DNA of 64,000 bases from Marsupella aquatica. Its lineage: Eukaryota > Marchantiophyta. Position 1 is the stretch's first letter, and the number at the start of each line of letters is the position of its first letter. The position numbers were made by a program, and so were the translations under genes. Shown here piece by piece: positions 9,601 through 21,226 of the stretch. Under the pieces are notes generated by a model that was not told the origin of the DNA, made no database searches, and worked only from the letters and a program-made list of their open reading frames with translations. Location of the stretch: NCBI GenBank assembly GCA_973895155.1, contig OZ316897.1, positions 7,316,001 through 7,380,000 on the forward strand. The letters run 5' to 3'.

Positions 9601-10181
9601 CATGTCGCGCCATAACCCGGGCCTTAAATCTGAGTTAGTTCATCGGCGCACGTACAACCACCAGTAAGGGTAAGGTTTTGGGCAAGGAGGTGTGTAGTGG
9701 CCCTAGCTAGTCCAAGTAGGACTATGTAGATATACGCACCGGTATAATATTACACGATCATTACTGATATCATAGGTATGTTTGTTTTCCACCGTTGGAA
9801 GGCTCCCATAGCTAGTGACTCGAACTAACTCCCGGCTTGGGGACTTTCAAGCCATTGGCGTGACTTAGAACTTTGCGACATGCTCTTTTTCGACAATCCC
9901 ACCAGTAGTCCGCACCCTGTACGTCCCTTAAAATGGTGTCTTTGTCCAGGCACGGCATGCATACAACACCACTTACTTGCAAGAGATCAGAGGAAAAAGA
10001 CCGTTTTACTCAGATAAGAAGAACCAGTCTACATAGTTGACTCGACTTCTAAGGGATCAGCAGGCCTAACGGCAGTCGATGCCCAGTCTCTACGAGGCCC
10101 TGCCCCGCACTTGCCCAACAAGCTCGACTCTGACTCTCACTCCTCACTACTCTGTGATCTTACTCAGACCGGGACTCCCTA
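9601..10181 (-). mobile_element. Element B, left part (interrupted by CACTA-1)
   Basis: This non-coding stretch is related to 950-1490 of element A. The same unit resumes at 25935 after the CACTA insertion. Its left border is not defined. The trinucleotide CTA at 10179-10181 is the left copy of the CACTA target duplication. Confidence 0.5.
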
Positions 10182-10199
10182 CACTAGTAGAAACCGGGG
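10182..10199 (+). repeat. CACTA-1 left terminal inverted repeat
   Basis: CACTAGTAGAAACCGGGG, perfect inverted match to 25917-25934. Confidence 0.95.
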
Positions 10200-10204
10200 G
10201 GTAT

Positions 10205-10520
10205 TTAGACCCCATTAAACGACTATTCAGTACCGTATAGGACTTGGAAACGACTGGGAAGGACTCCAGTCCTTTATAGGACTGCGAGTCGTATGTTTTG
10301 TTACTATAATCAACTGAGTCCTTTATAGAACTGGTTTATAAGTCGTTTAATAGACTGGATTTTCAGTCTATTTTAGTCTTTGTGTGGGTAGCTTTGGTGA
10401 GTCGTTTTCAGTCTTTTATGGGCTGAGATGGTGAGTCGTTGGGAACGACTAAAAAGGTTATGGAGGGTAGTCTTTAAATATACTTTGTGGGGTATGTATA
10501 AGTCTTTCATGTCAACTGGA
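10205..10520. repeat. CACTA-1 left subterminal repeats
   Basis: The core GTCGTT, or AGTC followed by C/T and TTTATAG, recurs many times in both orientations (for example GAGTCGT near 10286, AGTCCTTTATAG near 10318, GAGTCGTT near 10399 and 10435). In En/Spm such subterminal arrays are the binding sites of the TnpA protein. Confidence 0.75.
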
Positions 10521-11009
10521 TATGAGTGATGAAGACCCCACTATACTACTTGGAATGAACCCACTCTTGTGCACAAATAACATATTGCATTCATGTTTTA
10601 TTGTGTACTTGGAATGAACTCACTCTATAAGTTCACCATTCATCATGTTAACATTAGAATACATAGTTTCAGAAAGCCATCTTCTATACCATGTACACTA
10701 ATATGAATTCACAGATTCAAACTTCATAGACTACAAAGAAGGTCACAAAGTATTCCTCTATACCATACACACTAATACTGAAATGATACAAAACAGATTC
10801 AAGTATCATAGACAATCACCATAGAGCCATAGTTTGACATCAATCACTTGTTTCATACATACAGAATTCAGAAATATCAATGTCACACACAACGGCTCCT
10901 TCATCCTCTTTACCAAATGGAAAAATTGGTACAGATATTTCTTGGATCTTTCCAAGGCAATGTCAAAATGTGACACAATTCACATGATTCTATCTACACT
11001 TGCATTCAG
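10521..11009. other. CACTA-1 left non-coding region
   Basis: AT-rich, no supported gene. It lies downstream of the TnpA-like gene and contains a loose repeat (TTGGAATGAAC.CACTC at about 10549 and 10610; CTATACCAT near 10684 and 10754). It is probably the 3' UTR plus subterminal spacer. Confidence 0.5.
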
Positions 11010-14000
11010 TCACTGCAGACTAACACACTCTGATGGCCAAAGCACAAGAGATCCTACTACATCTGCAATTATTTCCTGAGGTGGATCATCGTCTCTATTA
11101 GGAAATGGCAAATTACAATCAGATACAATCACTGTAGTCAACAACACTACTACATGGTCATCCGGGACCACTTTGCCATGGAATTTTGCATGATCCGGTC
11201 GCAAAATGCCTGTACCCACACATACCTGCGAGTCATCCTCCCATGATAGAAGATTATGGACTGGCTCTGCTGTGGCTATCACCTCCACCTTACCCTGGCT
11301 GTTTTTCTTGGCTTTCCTGGGTGGCTTATACATGACATTATTCATACCTTGGTTGCGAGTCATGACTTTGGCATGAGTGTTTTGTGCTGGTGATCGAGAA
11401 TTGGCTACACTCTTCTTCAAAGAATCTGCATCCATATTTGACACTTCTGATTGTGTAGCAGGATTTCCCTGCAACATCATCTCAGTATCTGCCAACATTG
11501 TACTTGCTTCAATTGAAGCATCTACAATCTTACTTGCATCCAATGTTGCTCCCAAGTTTCGACGTCGCTTCACCCTGCTCCCACTTGGTTGAGAGTCTGT
11601 CAACTCTGCATCAACTACAATTCAGTGTCATGTCCAACATAAGTCAATCACTCATCACATGTGCTAAATGTACATGTCACCAACCACAAAGTTGTCACTA
11701 TCTCCTTACCATTATGAACAGCCTTCTTCCCCTTCTTTGCCATTGCCATATGCTCCATGTCTGCTTCTGTTGATCAATAAACACACCACAATATTCAAGT
11801 TGAATCTATTAACCACTGAATTGTTTCTCAACATTCATATAGAGGAATTTAAAGCATCAGCTTACCTGATACCTCCTTGGCTATGGTCACTGAGGCACTG
11901 GGCACATCTTCTTCATTATTGCTCTTTGAATCACTTGATACATCAATCATGATGTCACTTCAGATCCCAGTTCATCCAACCAGTTCTTACAGAAAAGATT
12001 ACCTCCAACCGGCTTAAGCTTCACAAAACTCCATGCACTTTTCAAATGTAATGTACTGGATCATAGCAGGTTACCTGTCTCAGCAACCTTCTTGCCCTTC
12101 TGCTTACTGATTACAGGGTCCTTCTCTGCCTCCACTCTTCCTGCATTCAAACCATTCACTCAATTCATGAAAACTTACTTCTAACATTTGAACATAGGAC
12201 ACAATGAACAATGGGCCGGTGTCATTTCCATACCTGTGTCAGATTTGCCAATTCCCTTTTTTGTTAACAAGGGCACACTTTGTACAATGTTGCCCTCATT
12301 GTTTGGTTGGGAACCACCCAATTTTTCAATCACAAGCTTGAAATTAGATTCCACTGATGCAAGAAGGTTCGCTACAGATGCCTCCACAATATCCAAACGA
12401 TCAGCCAATTTACTTTCCACTCGAGGGAGTCCACACTCTAATGACTTCAACCGTTCACACATCTCTGTGAGAGTTGTAACAGTTCCCTGTCATAACACAG
12501 CTTACATATCTCAGATAACTGTCCCCAAGAACTGGTTGCTTACTTCCTACTACATTTCTTTCTGATGCTCAAGGCCAAATAGTCACAGAACATACAGAAT
12601 TACAACATAATCACCTGTTTGGAAGTTACACTTGTCACCTCACTCCTTTGTTTCATGAACTCCTCTCTCACTTCTTGTGCTGATGGTTCTTCACCTGTCA
12701 ATTTCTTCTGCAGTCCACATCAACATACATATGAATGAAACCAAGTGTTGATTGTCAATGAAAATGTAATAATGGTAGCAAGATGATAAGTTTGAGGCTT
12801 ACTATCAGGCATGTCACTGCCTTACCAATTGTTCTTTCACTGGAGCATAACTTCCTCTCCCAGCCTGTGAAAGGTGTTTCACTTTGCCTCGAGCATTTGA
12901 CATCAGTTCACTCTTGCTTTGTCCAGGCTCCGACATGAACCCTTTGATTAACCGTGTCCATTGATCCAGTTCCAATGATGGGGGTGGTGGCATTCTCCTG
13001 TTAGAACCATTGTCTATCCACATCCTTTTCAACCTATGCCTCTCTTGTTTCAAAATCCTCATTGCATAATCTGATATGCAATCTTCAACTGGGCCCTTAC
13101 CATCATTACCAACATACTCCCACCGTTCAAGAATGTCCTTGCAGATAGCAGCCCAATCAGCTTTGTTCTGACTCCTAAACTCTGTAATGCTCAAATCTAA
13201 CCAACGCAATACTTCTCCTCTTAGGTCAGAATGCCAACGGTTCTTACCATCACATGTGGGAGTTATCCAACCTTCAGAATTCACTTCTACTCTACCAAAT
13301 TTGTTACTGTCTCCTACCTTGGTACTCCCTGAAGCGCTACTAGGTGTCCCTCCACGGCCTGGTGTCCCCCCACGGCCTGGGGTCCCACCACGGCCTGATC
13401 TCCCCCCACGGCCTGGATTGCATTGTCCAAACCTCTCTGGAGTCCCTGCACATTTACAAGATCCATTTACAGTCACTTACATTAGGTAAGTATGAATCAT
13501 AAATCCTGCTGCCAAATATACATTGGACTTCAGAGCAATTTTGCAATGACCAAGTTACCTCTCCCTTGGCGCATAGATGGTTCTGGACCACCTGTCCTAT
13601 TGCTTTGTCTTGATGAATTAGGGCCGTTTCTCCCGCCTGTGAATGATTGCCTCCTATCTGAACGTGGATGGCCTTTGTTGTTTTCGTGATTGTCCCAGTC
13701 AGAGTCTGCATACCAACAGGTACATGCCACACTCATGGACCTGTAAGATAAACTCTTTGCCCTAGCTACACATCAGATAAGTCCATATTGAGCTAAATCT
13801 CTACTACCATCACAAAATCACTAGCACAAGGCACTTACTTGTCCAATCATCCTCCTCACCTTTCTATTGCCCTCTGTACCCGTCTCTACCACGCTCTGGG
13901 TGTTCATATTCATCCCATCCATCTTCTGCTCCATCATAGTCATCATCATAATTATCAGGCGTCCCTTGCCAATAACTCTGGCTCCTTCTAGGGTATGGAT

Positions 14001-14207
14001 TATGTGATTTCTCTCTAGCTGCCCACCTACCTGGGACTTGATGAGGGCCCTGTGCATCCTGCACAGGTGCATTTTTCTGTGAACCCCCTGCATCTGGGTC
14101 TCCATCCATATCCAATCTTTCCTCTTCACCCCACTCTCCAAGCCCCATGTCTGTCTCCATGTCATCACCCTCTTCCCCCATAGCTTCTGCACAGCACCCA
14201 CAACCAA
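11010..14207 (-). CDS. TnpA-like CACTA second protein (Ptta/En/Spm type), about nine exons
   Basis: Exons read on minus: 14181-13890 (acidic, Asp/Tyr-rich), 13705-13559, 13445-12826, 12707-12615, 12486-12234, then small exons near 12140-12075, 11950-11866 and 11774-11719, and a final exon 11606-11010. Each has GT donor and AG acceptor; the first junction joins in frame as HPERDSDWDN. Exon 3 has GRGGTP tandem repeats and the plant transposase block KNRWHSDLRGEVLRWLDLSI, then YAMRILKQERHRLKRMW. The last exon ends with LPFPNRDDDPP and GSLVLWP, a C-terminal block I associate with plant DUF8039-like proteins. Such proteins bind subterminal repeats and assist transposition. I see no stop in the exons. 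CACTA-2 holds a decayed homologue. Confidence 0.75.
13330..13415 (-). repeat. In-frame 21-bp tandem repeat encoding GRGGTP units
   Basis: About four copies of a CCACGGCCTGG(G/T)GTCCC-type unit encode (S)GRGGTP repeats, an RGG-like segment likely to bind nucleic acid. Seven-codon periodicity keeps the frame. Confidence 0.75.
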
Positions 14208-14358
14208 ACAGGGAGAATCAGCACACTAAATTCAAAGTATCAATCAATTTCATGCATATCCAACTATCCTAAACATCATTCCAGGTAGCAATTCCCGTTC
14301 TGTGACTCTGTGCAGGTAGTCATCCTCAACCTCATACTTGCCAATCGCCAGCTGTTGC

Positions 14359-17300
14359 CTATTGCAAATCATCAACCTCATCATATTCCATTTGCCCAGG
14401 TTCATCATATGTCTCTCTCAATGTTAAGGGGATGTAGTCAGTCCCTGCCCAAGTTGGAAATACAGTCTCATGACTAGGATGCTCGAATGCAGCATGGTCA
14501 TCCAAACTGAACTCTACTTTACTTCCATCCATCCGCCTGTTCCGTGCTTGGCTATGGCATACCACCCTCCAACCATGTGACTCCTCCACATCTGCAAAGA
14601 AAGCCTGTTCAACTTGGCTAGGGAAAACAAAAGGCTCAGACCATTCTGGTACTCTGGACCTAAAATTGGCCAACAAGAACCCATCATGATCACGCTTCAT
14701 GGTGGCCCTTGGTCTCTGCCACTCTGATTTCACCCATGATCCCTTCATCAATATCACTGGGACACTTGTGTTACCATAATTCAACACCCAAATGTCGGTC
14801 AACTCCCCCACGTAACCCATCTTCATCCACCCCCTCTGTTCTTCAGAGTTTCTCTGCTCAAACACAGAAATCAAACCACAATCATATGATACACAATGGT
14901 CACCCTGCTCATCCCTCACTCGATAATGATTTCCATAAGCTCTCATCCGTTTGTAGGTCAGAATAGACAATCGTGGTGGCACAGATAGAAGATACAAATC
15001 CTTCTCCATATCTGGGTGATGTCTACTATGCTCTCGAATTGTCACCCGAATCCACTGCTCGAACTGTGGGAAGGGATCCTGCTGCCCAGAGTGTGCAGCT
15101 TTTTGCATATCATATTCCCTGCAATATGAGGTACAGGCATAGTTAGGTCTAAACAACACATGACAACCTAAGATCACCCTTGGAACAGACAAGAAGCATC
15201 ACAACAAAGGCAAGTCAATTCAATCACTCACCTCCACCATGGTTGCATAGGCTCTGTGTTTGCCAGCACATATGAATGAGCCTTGTCTCGAATCGCAACA
15301 GGCAGCTGAACAGCACGTCCCACACCTTCAACAACCTCGCCACTCACTCCATCATCTTCACCAGATTTCCAAACTCTTGTCATAGCTTCACCAGACCCAG
15401 CCATGTACTCTGTTAGGAATCCCAACGTCTCATCCTTAATGTACCCCAATGCCATGGAAGCCTCTGGCCTGTAGTATGTTCTCACATGACCTTTCAACAA
15501 CTTCATGTATCGCTCCATAGGGTACATCCATCTGGTACTGACTGGCCCATACTGCCCTAGCTCTTCTACCACATGGATTAGGAGATGAGTCATAACATCA
15601 AAGAAAGCAGGGGGGAAGTATATCTCCAAGTCACAGAGGACATAAGCAGCATCCTGCTTCAACTGCTCCAATCCTTGGGGATCCCACACTTTCACACATA
15701 TACGGCGAAATACATTGCACAGTCGAAGAATGACATTACGAACTGGTTTCTGCATGAGACCTCTGAGGCATAGGGGCAGAATGTGCTGCATCAACACATG
15801 GTAGTCATGTGTTTTCATACTGCCAAGTTTATTCTTTGTAATATGCTTCTTGAAGGCACCAGCATAGCCAGAGGCACTTTCAGACAGCTCAATCTATACA
15901 AGAATGTCTTCCATTCATCCTGTGTGCACACATAGGGAGCTTGGAACTTGAGAAGTACATTGGGATTGCTTGCATGGGGCTTCAACCAAAGGTGAGGGCG
16001 AATCCCCTTCTGTTGCATATCAGCTCGAACTGCTCCTGTATCTTTCTCACCCGACAAGAACTTCAACAAGCTCTCACAAATATTTTTCTCAATGTGCATG
16101 ACGTCCACATTGTGTTTGCTGGGCTTGAATTCCTGCACTCCACAAAGCAAAGAATTCAACAACAGAAACACTAATTAACCACAGAGGAGGATTGTAACCA
16201 ACATCAATCCACCATTGCTCCAATCTAAAATTGCAATCATACAGGGGCTGGAGGCTAAGTACATTACCCTCCAGTACTCCAACTCCAAGTCCATCAAGGT
16301 CTGTCTTTTCACACCGTGTTTCACCACTGGATCCTCAGGTTCTCGATCAGTGGCACTTCTCTTGTCCCAATCAGCCTTCCTGGCTGCCCACCTCAGGACT
16401 TGCTCTCTGGTGACCCTCTGTGGTGGGCCACGAAGCTCTGTTTTGTTGTTGAAGTGTGCAATTTGAGACCGTGTGTGCCTGTAAGGATGATCAACAGGCA
16501 GATACCTTCTATGCCCCTGAAATTTCATACTGTGCAGGGCATGCGACCACTCACTTGTCACATTTTTCCCACATGGTGTGCACCCCACATAGCCCTTAAT
16601 TTGTCACTCGTCCAGATATGATGCCATGGCCTAGGTAATCTGCTATATCCAGCAAACAAATTGCATGCAGTCTAAAGGGGCTGGGTCGAAGAAGCCCCTT
16701 CAGAACATCATGGGTTAACACCCCTTCTATCCACAAAGTCTTCCACTCTTCCACTGCTGGAGCCAACATGATATCTATGAATTGCTCGGTCACAGAAGCT
16801 GGTCCAGGGATTAACAGCACCATCATGACAAAAAACCTCTTTGTAGTCATCCATGGGGGAAGGTTGTAATTTAGCAGCGTAACCGGCCAACATGAATAAC
16901 GGTTGTTTTTGTCTCCAAATGGGTTTACTCCATCCAGTGATAGACCAAATCGAAAGTTCCGCTTCTCTGCAGCAAACTGTGGCCACCTCTCATCAACAAA
17001 TTTCCAATGGTTGGAATCTCCAATGTGACGCTGCAGGCCATCACTGCTCTTGTTATCAGGAGTCCATGTCATCAGCTTGGAAATGGCAGGGCATCTAAAC
17101 AGACGTTGTAGTCTAGGAATGAGAGGAAAATGACGAAGAACCTTGGTAGGATGTGTACATTTCCCTACATTCTTGTACCTGTGCTTACCACAATGAGGGC
17201 ATGTCAATTTATCTGCATGCTCTTTGCGAAAGAGAACACACCCATCAGGGCATGCGTCAATAGACACATAGTTCAGCCCAAGGTTAGACATCAATTTCCT

Positions 17301-18062
17301 AGCCTCGTACATATTTTTTGGAATTGAATTACCATCTGGTAACACATTTCGGCGCAGGAAGGTCAACAACTCTGTCACAAATATATTGGGAACATTGTGA
17401 TTGCCACAGATGTTCAACAACAACACGACAAAACCCAGCTTGGAGCAGTTCGACCCCTCGTAGATAGGAATGCAAGCTTCTTTGATGTGTTTTGGGCCCC
17501 CAAACACCCACTCCCTCTCTGCTGCACCTTCCCCAATGTCAAAGTCAGGTTCAGCTTGGCCGTCGCCAATGTGTGGCTGCGGTTCATTGTCCTCTTCTGA
17601 TTCCACTGTGTCGTAAAAAGCATCAAGGTCTTCAAAAATCTCTTGAACCATTCTTGGGACATCCATCCCACCGTCCTCAGTGACTGCCTCTGCCTCTCCA
17701 TCTTGGTCATCCACGTTCTCATGTTGGACCCCAGGACCATCCTCTGCACAGTCTATGTCCTGCTCTACGTAGTCTTTACGCCTAGCTGTATTAGAATCCA
17801 CAAAGTCAGCTCTCCACTCTTCATCAGAGGAGTCTTCTTCTGCTGGTACATTCCAAACCCTCCACCGAGGGTGCCTTTCATGCCGCAGCAGGTGAAAGTG
17901 CACAGTGTTCAAACTCAACGACTTGAATCCTTGGCACTGTGTGCATGGGCATCTCATCCTCCTACTCCTACCTTGGGCGGCCCAGGCTTGTTCACGCATC
18001 CACAATTTAGAATCATGATGCCTAATCCTAAATGGGTTGTGAAGAGGCAACCTTGGAGCCAT
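14359..18062 (-). pseudogene. CACTA-1 transposase (TNP2 / DUF4218 / DUF4216), frameshifted
   Basis: The ATG at 18062-18060 gives MAPRLPLHNPF. The N-terminal transposase-associated zinc region is RMRCPCTQCQGF with HLLRHERHPRW. After an acidic linker comes the TNP2 domain: LMTWTPDNKSSDGLQRHIGD, FGLSLDGVNPFGDKNNRYSC, NYNLPPWMTTKRFF, LLIPGP, and after an intron at 16267-16133 (EYWR joined to EFKPSKHNVDVMHIEKN). DUF4218 follows (MKTHDYHVLMQHILP, GPVSTRWMYPMERYM). After an intron at 15231-15119 (WWR joined to EYDMQK) comes DUF4216 (EPFVFPSQVEQAFF). The enzyme cuts CACTA ends and joins them to new sites. Two frame breaks, near 16597 (extra base) and near 15893-15900, remain unexplained by introns, so it is scored as broken. 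Confidence 0.85.
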
Positions 18063-18074
18063 CACTATACACAC

Positions 18075-18388
18075 GCACTCAACACCCTGTCATTTTATTA
18101 TGCAAGTGAAAAATACACTTCCTGTTAAGGATTTCACCCCCAACTGTACTTGCCAAAATACGTAACGTTCCAAAAAAACAAAAAAACAAAAAATATAGGT
18201 GCCTGAGTCATGTACCTATTCTCAAGTGAATGAGACAAAATTCCTAAATGTTTGAGGGTGTCAACTCCTCCGCTGTCCTCACATGTACTGCCTCTGCACG
18301 TACATCCATGACCATATCAGAGTCCAATCATGTATAGTCATAGACACAGGTGCCAGGTGCGAGACCGGTGTGAGATGTCCTCATCTTA
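18075..18388. other. Spacer upstream of transposase
   Basis: Holds an A-rich run (18173-18191) and no supported ORF. It probably contains the transposase promoter and the 3' end of the F-box-like ORF's transcript. Confidence 0.4.
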
Positions 18389-18958
18389 CTACCACATCAA
18401 ATACGGATACCAATCCTGTTGTCGATGCCACTCAGCCCTGAGGTACTCAGGCATGTACATTAAGTCATCAAGGTCTAAACCTTGCTCATGCCATGGTGGT
18501 CTTCGATCCATGCCTACAAGCAGTGGCAGCAGTGCCCTCCATGGTGCACATGTTGCTACCAAGTCCCTCCACTGGGTACTAATTAGTCTATATTTGCAGA
18601 TATCTTGTGCGCCAGACACCACAAGAACCCTCGGCCAGACATGTGTAAGAACTATATCATCTGCCAAATCAGGCAACAAGGAACCACCTACAGCATCGTG
18701 CTTGTCTAACTCATCTGCTGAAAAGTAAATGTCCTCTTCCGACTGTGCATCCTCATTCACCACAGCATTCACAACACATCCAAGGTCTGCAGGCATTATC
18801 TCGGATGGAGCTACACTCTGTCTGGTTACCAATCCACACAAGTAAGCCCAAGCAGTAGCCATGCACGATGCAACCCGTAGGAGGACCCTACATAGGGCCT
18901 GACGGTCTGGAAGAGGCAGCATACCCACCAAAGTCTTCAACCAAACAGAGCCCAGCAA
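18389..18958 (-). CDS. F-box-like ORF in CACTA-1
   Basis: A 189-codon open frame lacks an ATG at its left limit (first codon TTG), so it is probably an internal or last exon. It has a Leu/Ala-rich start (LPLPDRQALCRVLLRVASCM), an acidic stretch, then LPDLADDIVLTHVWPRVLVV and CKYRLISTQWRDLVA. That pattern (L-P-D, I, a tryptophan-proline and R-x-x-S-x-x-W-R-x-L) resembles an F-box, which binds SKP1 in ubiquitin ligases. The C-terminus is Trp/Tyr-rich (PEYLRAEWHRQQDWYPYL). It lies on the same strand as transposase and about 330 bp upstream of it. The F-box call is from pattern only. Confidence 0.4.
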   Translation of the reverse strand: MLGSVWLKTLVGMLPLPDRQALCRVLLRVASCMATAWAYLCGLVTRQSVAPSEIMPADLGCVVNAVVNEDAQSEEDIYFSADELDKHDAVGGSLLPDLADDIVLTHVWPRVLVVSGAQDICKYRLISTQWRDLVATCAPWRALLPLLVGMDRRPPWHEQGLDLDDLMYMPEYLRAEWHRQQDWYPYLMW

Positions 18959-19098
18959 GTAGATTCACAATCACACCCCACGCAGCAGGAAACAACAATC
19001 ACTTCAACTGCGACCAACCATGACAAGATGAGTTAGTTCAAGGATCACATTTATTACAAAATTGTGATTTATACAAAAATATGAGGGACTCCTACTCC

Positions 19099-19947
19099 TC
19101 ACTCTCTCCCACCTTTGCTAAGCATACATCTCCGCTGAATCTTGGAGGGCCAGGCCTCAAAAATATCAAAGTCCCAAGCATGCTGTCGCTTCCCTCTAGC
19201 AGCTGATTCCAGAAGCCAATCAGGGGAAAGCACCCAAAGATTGTTGTTCATGACAAAATCACGCACTATTGTCTTAAAGAATTTTCTGCATATTTTCATG
19301 TATGACAGACCTACAACATGAGTGGAGGTTTCTGTTAGACTCTCCTCCACTGTCCCACCTAGCTCAACAACTATGGACTTGTACAGTCTACACTTAGTCT
19401 CCCCAATTCCTTCTTCTGCAAATACCACACTGAACCCCTTCATAATGGTATTTCTCTCCTTGCCATGCTCATTCAATATAGCATCTGCACGCATAGGATG
19501 GTGTCCTATGTTGACAACAGGTCCATATTGGACAGAAGCAAAGTTGGGTTTCTCTGCCGCTGCTTCATAGGCTTCCTTTTCAACCAAAGCCTCTGTAGTG
19601 GCCTCCTCACTCTCCCACAACTCATATTGCTCAGTACTCTATACACACCTATGTTTAACAGAATCGGTCAGCCAAGAGACTTCAACTACTTTTAGACCTT
19701 GGTTGGTAATGGCAGAATCAATGAAGGACCATGACCACTTGTTCATCACATCCAGCCATGTCCCCGCAACAACATGTGTAGTCTGTGGAGTGATGTCCTT
19801 GACTTCAGTCCCATGGAACTCTGAGAATCGTTTTTGTACGATTGGCCAACTCACTTGGGTGAACCCATAGTGGCCAGGAATCAAAATGGCTTTGATTCCA
19901 GCCAACAGAGGCGGGTGGTCAACCTTTGTACGTTTCCTAGAGGCCAT
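19099..19947 (-). pseudogene. Double-BRCT protein with one in-frame TAG
   Basis: The frame opens at ATG 19947 (MASRKRTKVDHPPLLAGIKA). The first BRCT-like domain has THVVAGTWLDVMNKWSWSF and ends at VEVSWLTDSVKHR. A TAG at 19638-19636 follows, then the same frame continues STEQYELWESEEA. The second BRCT is strong: GFSVVFAEEGIGETKCRLYK, SIVVELGGTVEE, STHVVGLSYMKICRKFF and NNNLWVLSPDWLLESAARGK. BRCT domains bind phosphopeptides or DNA ends in repair and checkpoint proteins. The protein would be about 282 residues. One stop in an otherwise clean frame could mean a recent null mutation, a hidden intron or a sequence error. It lies between the PHD and F-box ORFs, same strand. Confidence 0.7.
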
Positions 19948-20034
19948 GTACACACGGGCCACCTAATCACTGCAGACCGGAAGATAATGCGTTCACCTGA
20001 TAATCGGAGGGCCCTTAAAATGCTGCGTTTATAA

Positions 20035-20545
20035 CTTGGTCCAGTCCAGTCGTCTGGTGAGTCTCTGCTCCGATTCCAAATGGGAGAAATATTGGGACAA
20101 ACGTACTAGACACCTGCAAGCATGCACCTCATAGTTTGAATATGTGCCTTCACAATATTGAAGGTGACAAGTGCAATTGTTTTGTGATGCCACATACAGA
20201 TGTTGTAAATGGGCAGACATTCAATGAGAATACAAAATGTTGGTACACTTTAAGGGAATTCTCACAAATTAAATAGCCTTGTAACTTATATGCTCATAAT
20301 GAGAAGTCCTGATTTAATTTAAGCAGTGTCATGTAAGTCGTGATCAAAATGATTGCAGAGTTAAAAAAGTTCCTAGAAGGCTTAAGGGGAGTTTTTGAAG
20401 GCATGTACCTAGGAACAAGTAATGAACTTAGGGTACTTGTTGCCTAAGCATCCTCTCCTACATAGGTCCTTCTTCTCAAAATTGGAATGTCTGCAATCTC
20501 CAAGGTATCCACATCAGGTGCACTATGCATGTACATTATTCAGGT
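20035..20545. other. Spacer between BRCT and PHD ORFs
   Basis: No supported gene; AT-rich. It lies upstream of the BRCT ORF and downstream of the PHD ORF, so may hold promoter and 3' UTR sequences. Confidence 0.4.
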
Positions 20546-21226
20546 TCAAAGCCAAGAAATGTGATCTCTCATGGGAGTGTGCAAAGTAGGATCTATGGCA
20601 TGGCGATGACAATAGAAGATCCATCGATCAACACCATGTGCAGAGTGATCATAGATGTGTCTGTCACAAGCATAGCCTTCTGCTTGACGCTCCTTCAAAA
20701 AATGAAAGTGCCACATGGTGGGACACCTAACACAGTGGACTATGTCCACCCAGAAATCTTCATCGTGCTGACCACATGCCTTGCACTTATGAAGTGGGCA
20801 AGCTGTGGCAAGATCGGGCAAACATGAAAAACAAAAGAACCTCACACAATATCTGTCAGGGCATTTCCTAACAAGTGGTGGAGCATCAACAGAGCCCTCA
20901 TAAGACCCCAACTTCCCACACTGTGCACACTTAGCCTGCTTCTCCAAACAATCAGTGCACATCCAGCCTCCCTGGTGTGCTGACGGGAGGCCCACCCCTG
21001 GACAGTTGTTTTCTGCAGCAAGGTCAGACTCCGGGTTGAGGTGGAAATGCCTCATGCAAGGGCCCTCACATATGGCTAAGCCACCACCATCGTCACAAAT
21101 GGCACAACAATGAGCTGCCTTCTGAAAAATCTGACTTGCGGAGAAGTTACTACCATCTGGCCCAACTACACCTGTGTTGCTCACCTCTGTCCCCCGCTTC
21201 TTGGCTCGGATTTTAGGGCGTGCCAT
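20546..21226 (-). CDS. EDM2-like PHD zinc-finger protein carried by CACTA-1
   Basis: The ATG at 21226-21224 gives MARPKIRAKKRGTEVSNTG and an uninterrupted 226-codon frame. Residues about 38-60 hold the first PHD finger (HCCAICDDGGGLAICEGPCM then RHFHL). A second Cys-rich unit is WMCTDCLEKQAKCAQCGKLG, and a third reads CPLHKCKACGQHDEDFW with VHCVRCPTMWHFHFL. This repeated PHD layout, with CEGPCMRHFH and CGKLGS, matches EDM2-type plant proteins, nuclear regulators that read histone H3 marks and control transposon-associated H3K9 methylation and polyadenylation. The methyltransferase-like part of EDM2 is missing. An early basic stretch may be a nuclear signal. Its frame is intact beside broken neighbours, suggesting retained function or recent capture. 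Confidence 0.75.
   Translation of the reverse strand: MARPKIRAKKRGTEVSNTGVVGPDGSNFSASQIFQKAAHCCAICDDGGGLAICEGPCMRHFHLNPESDLAAENNCPGVGLPSAHQGGWMCTDCLEKQAKCAQCGKLGSYEGSVDAPPLVRKCPDRYCVRFFCFSCLPDLATACPLHKCKACGQHDEDFWVDIVHCVRCPTMWHFHFLKERQAEGYACDRHIYDHSAHGVDRWIFYCHRHAIDPTLHTPMRDHISWL

Noticed and set aside
16133-16270. Apparent extra frameshift in CACTA-1 transposase near 16270
   Set aside because: A 135-bp GT-AG intron (16267-16133) joins EYWR to EFKPSKHN in frame and explains it.
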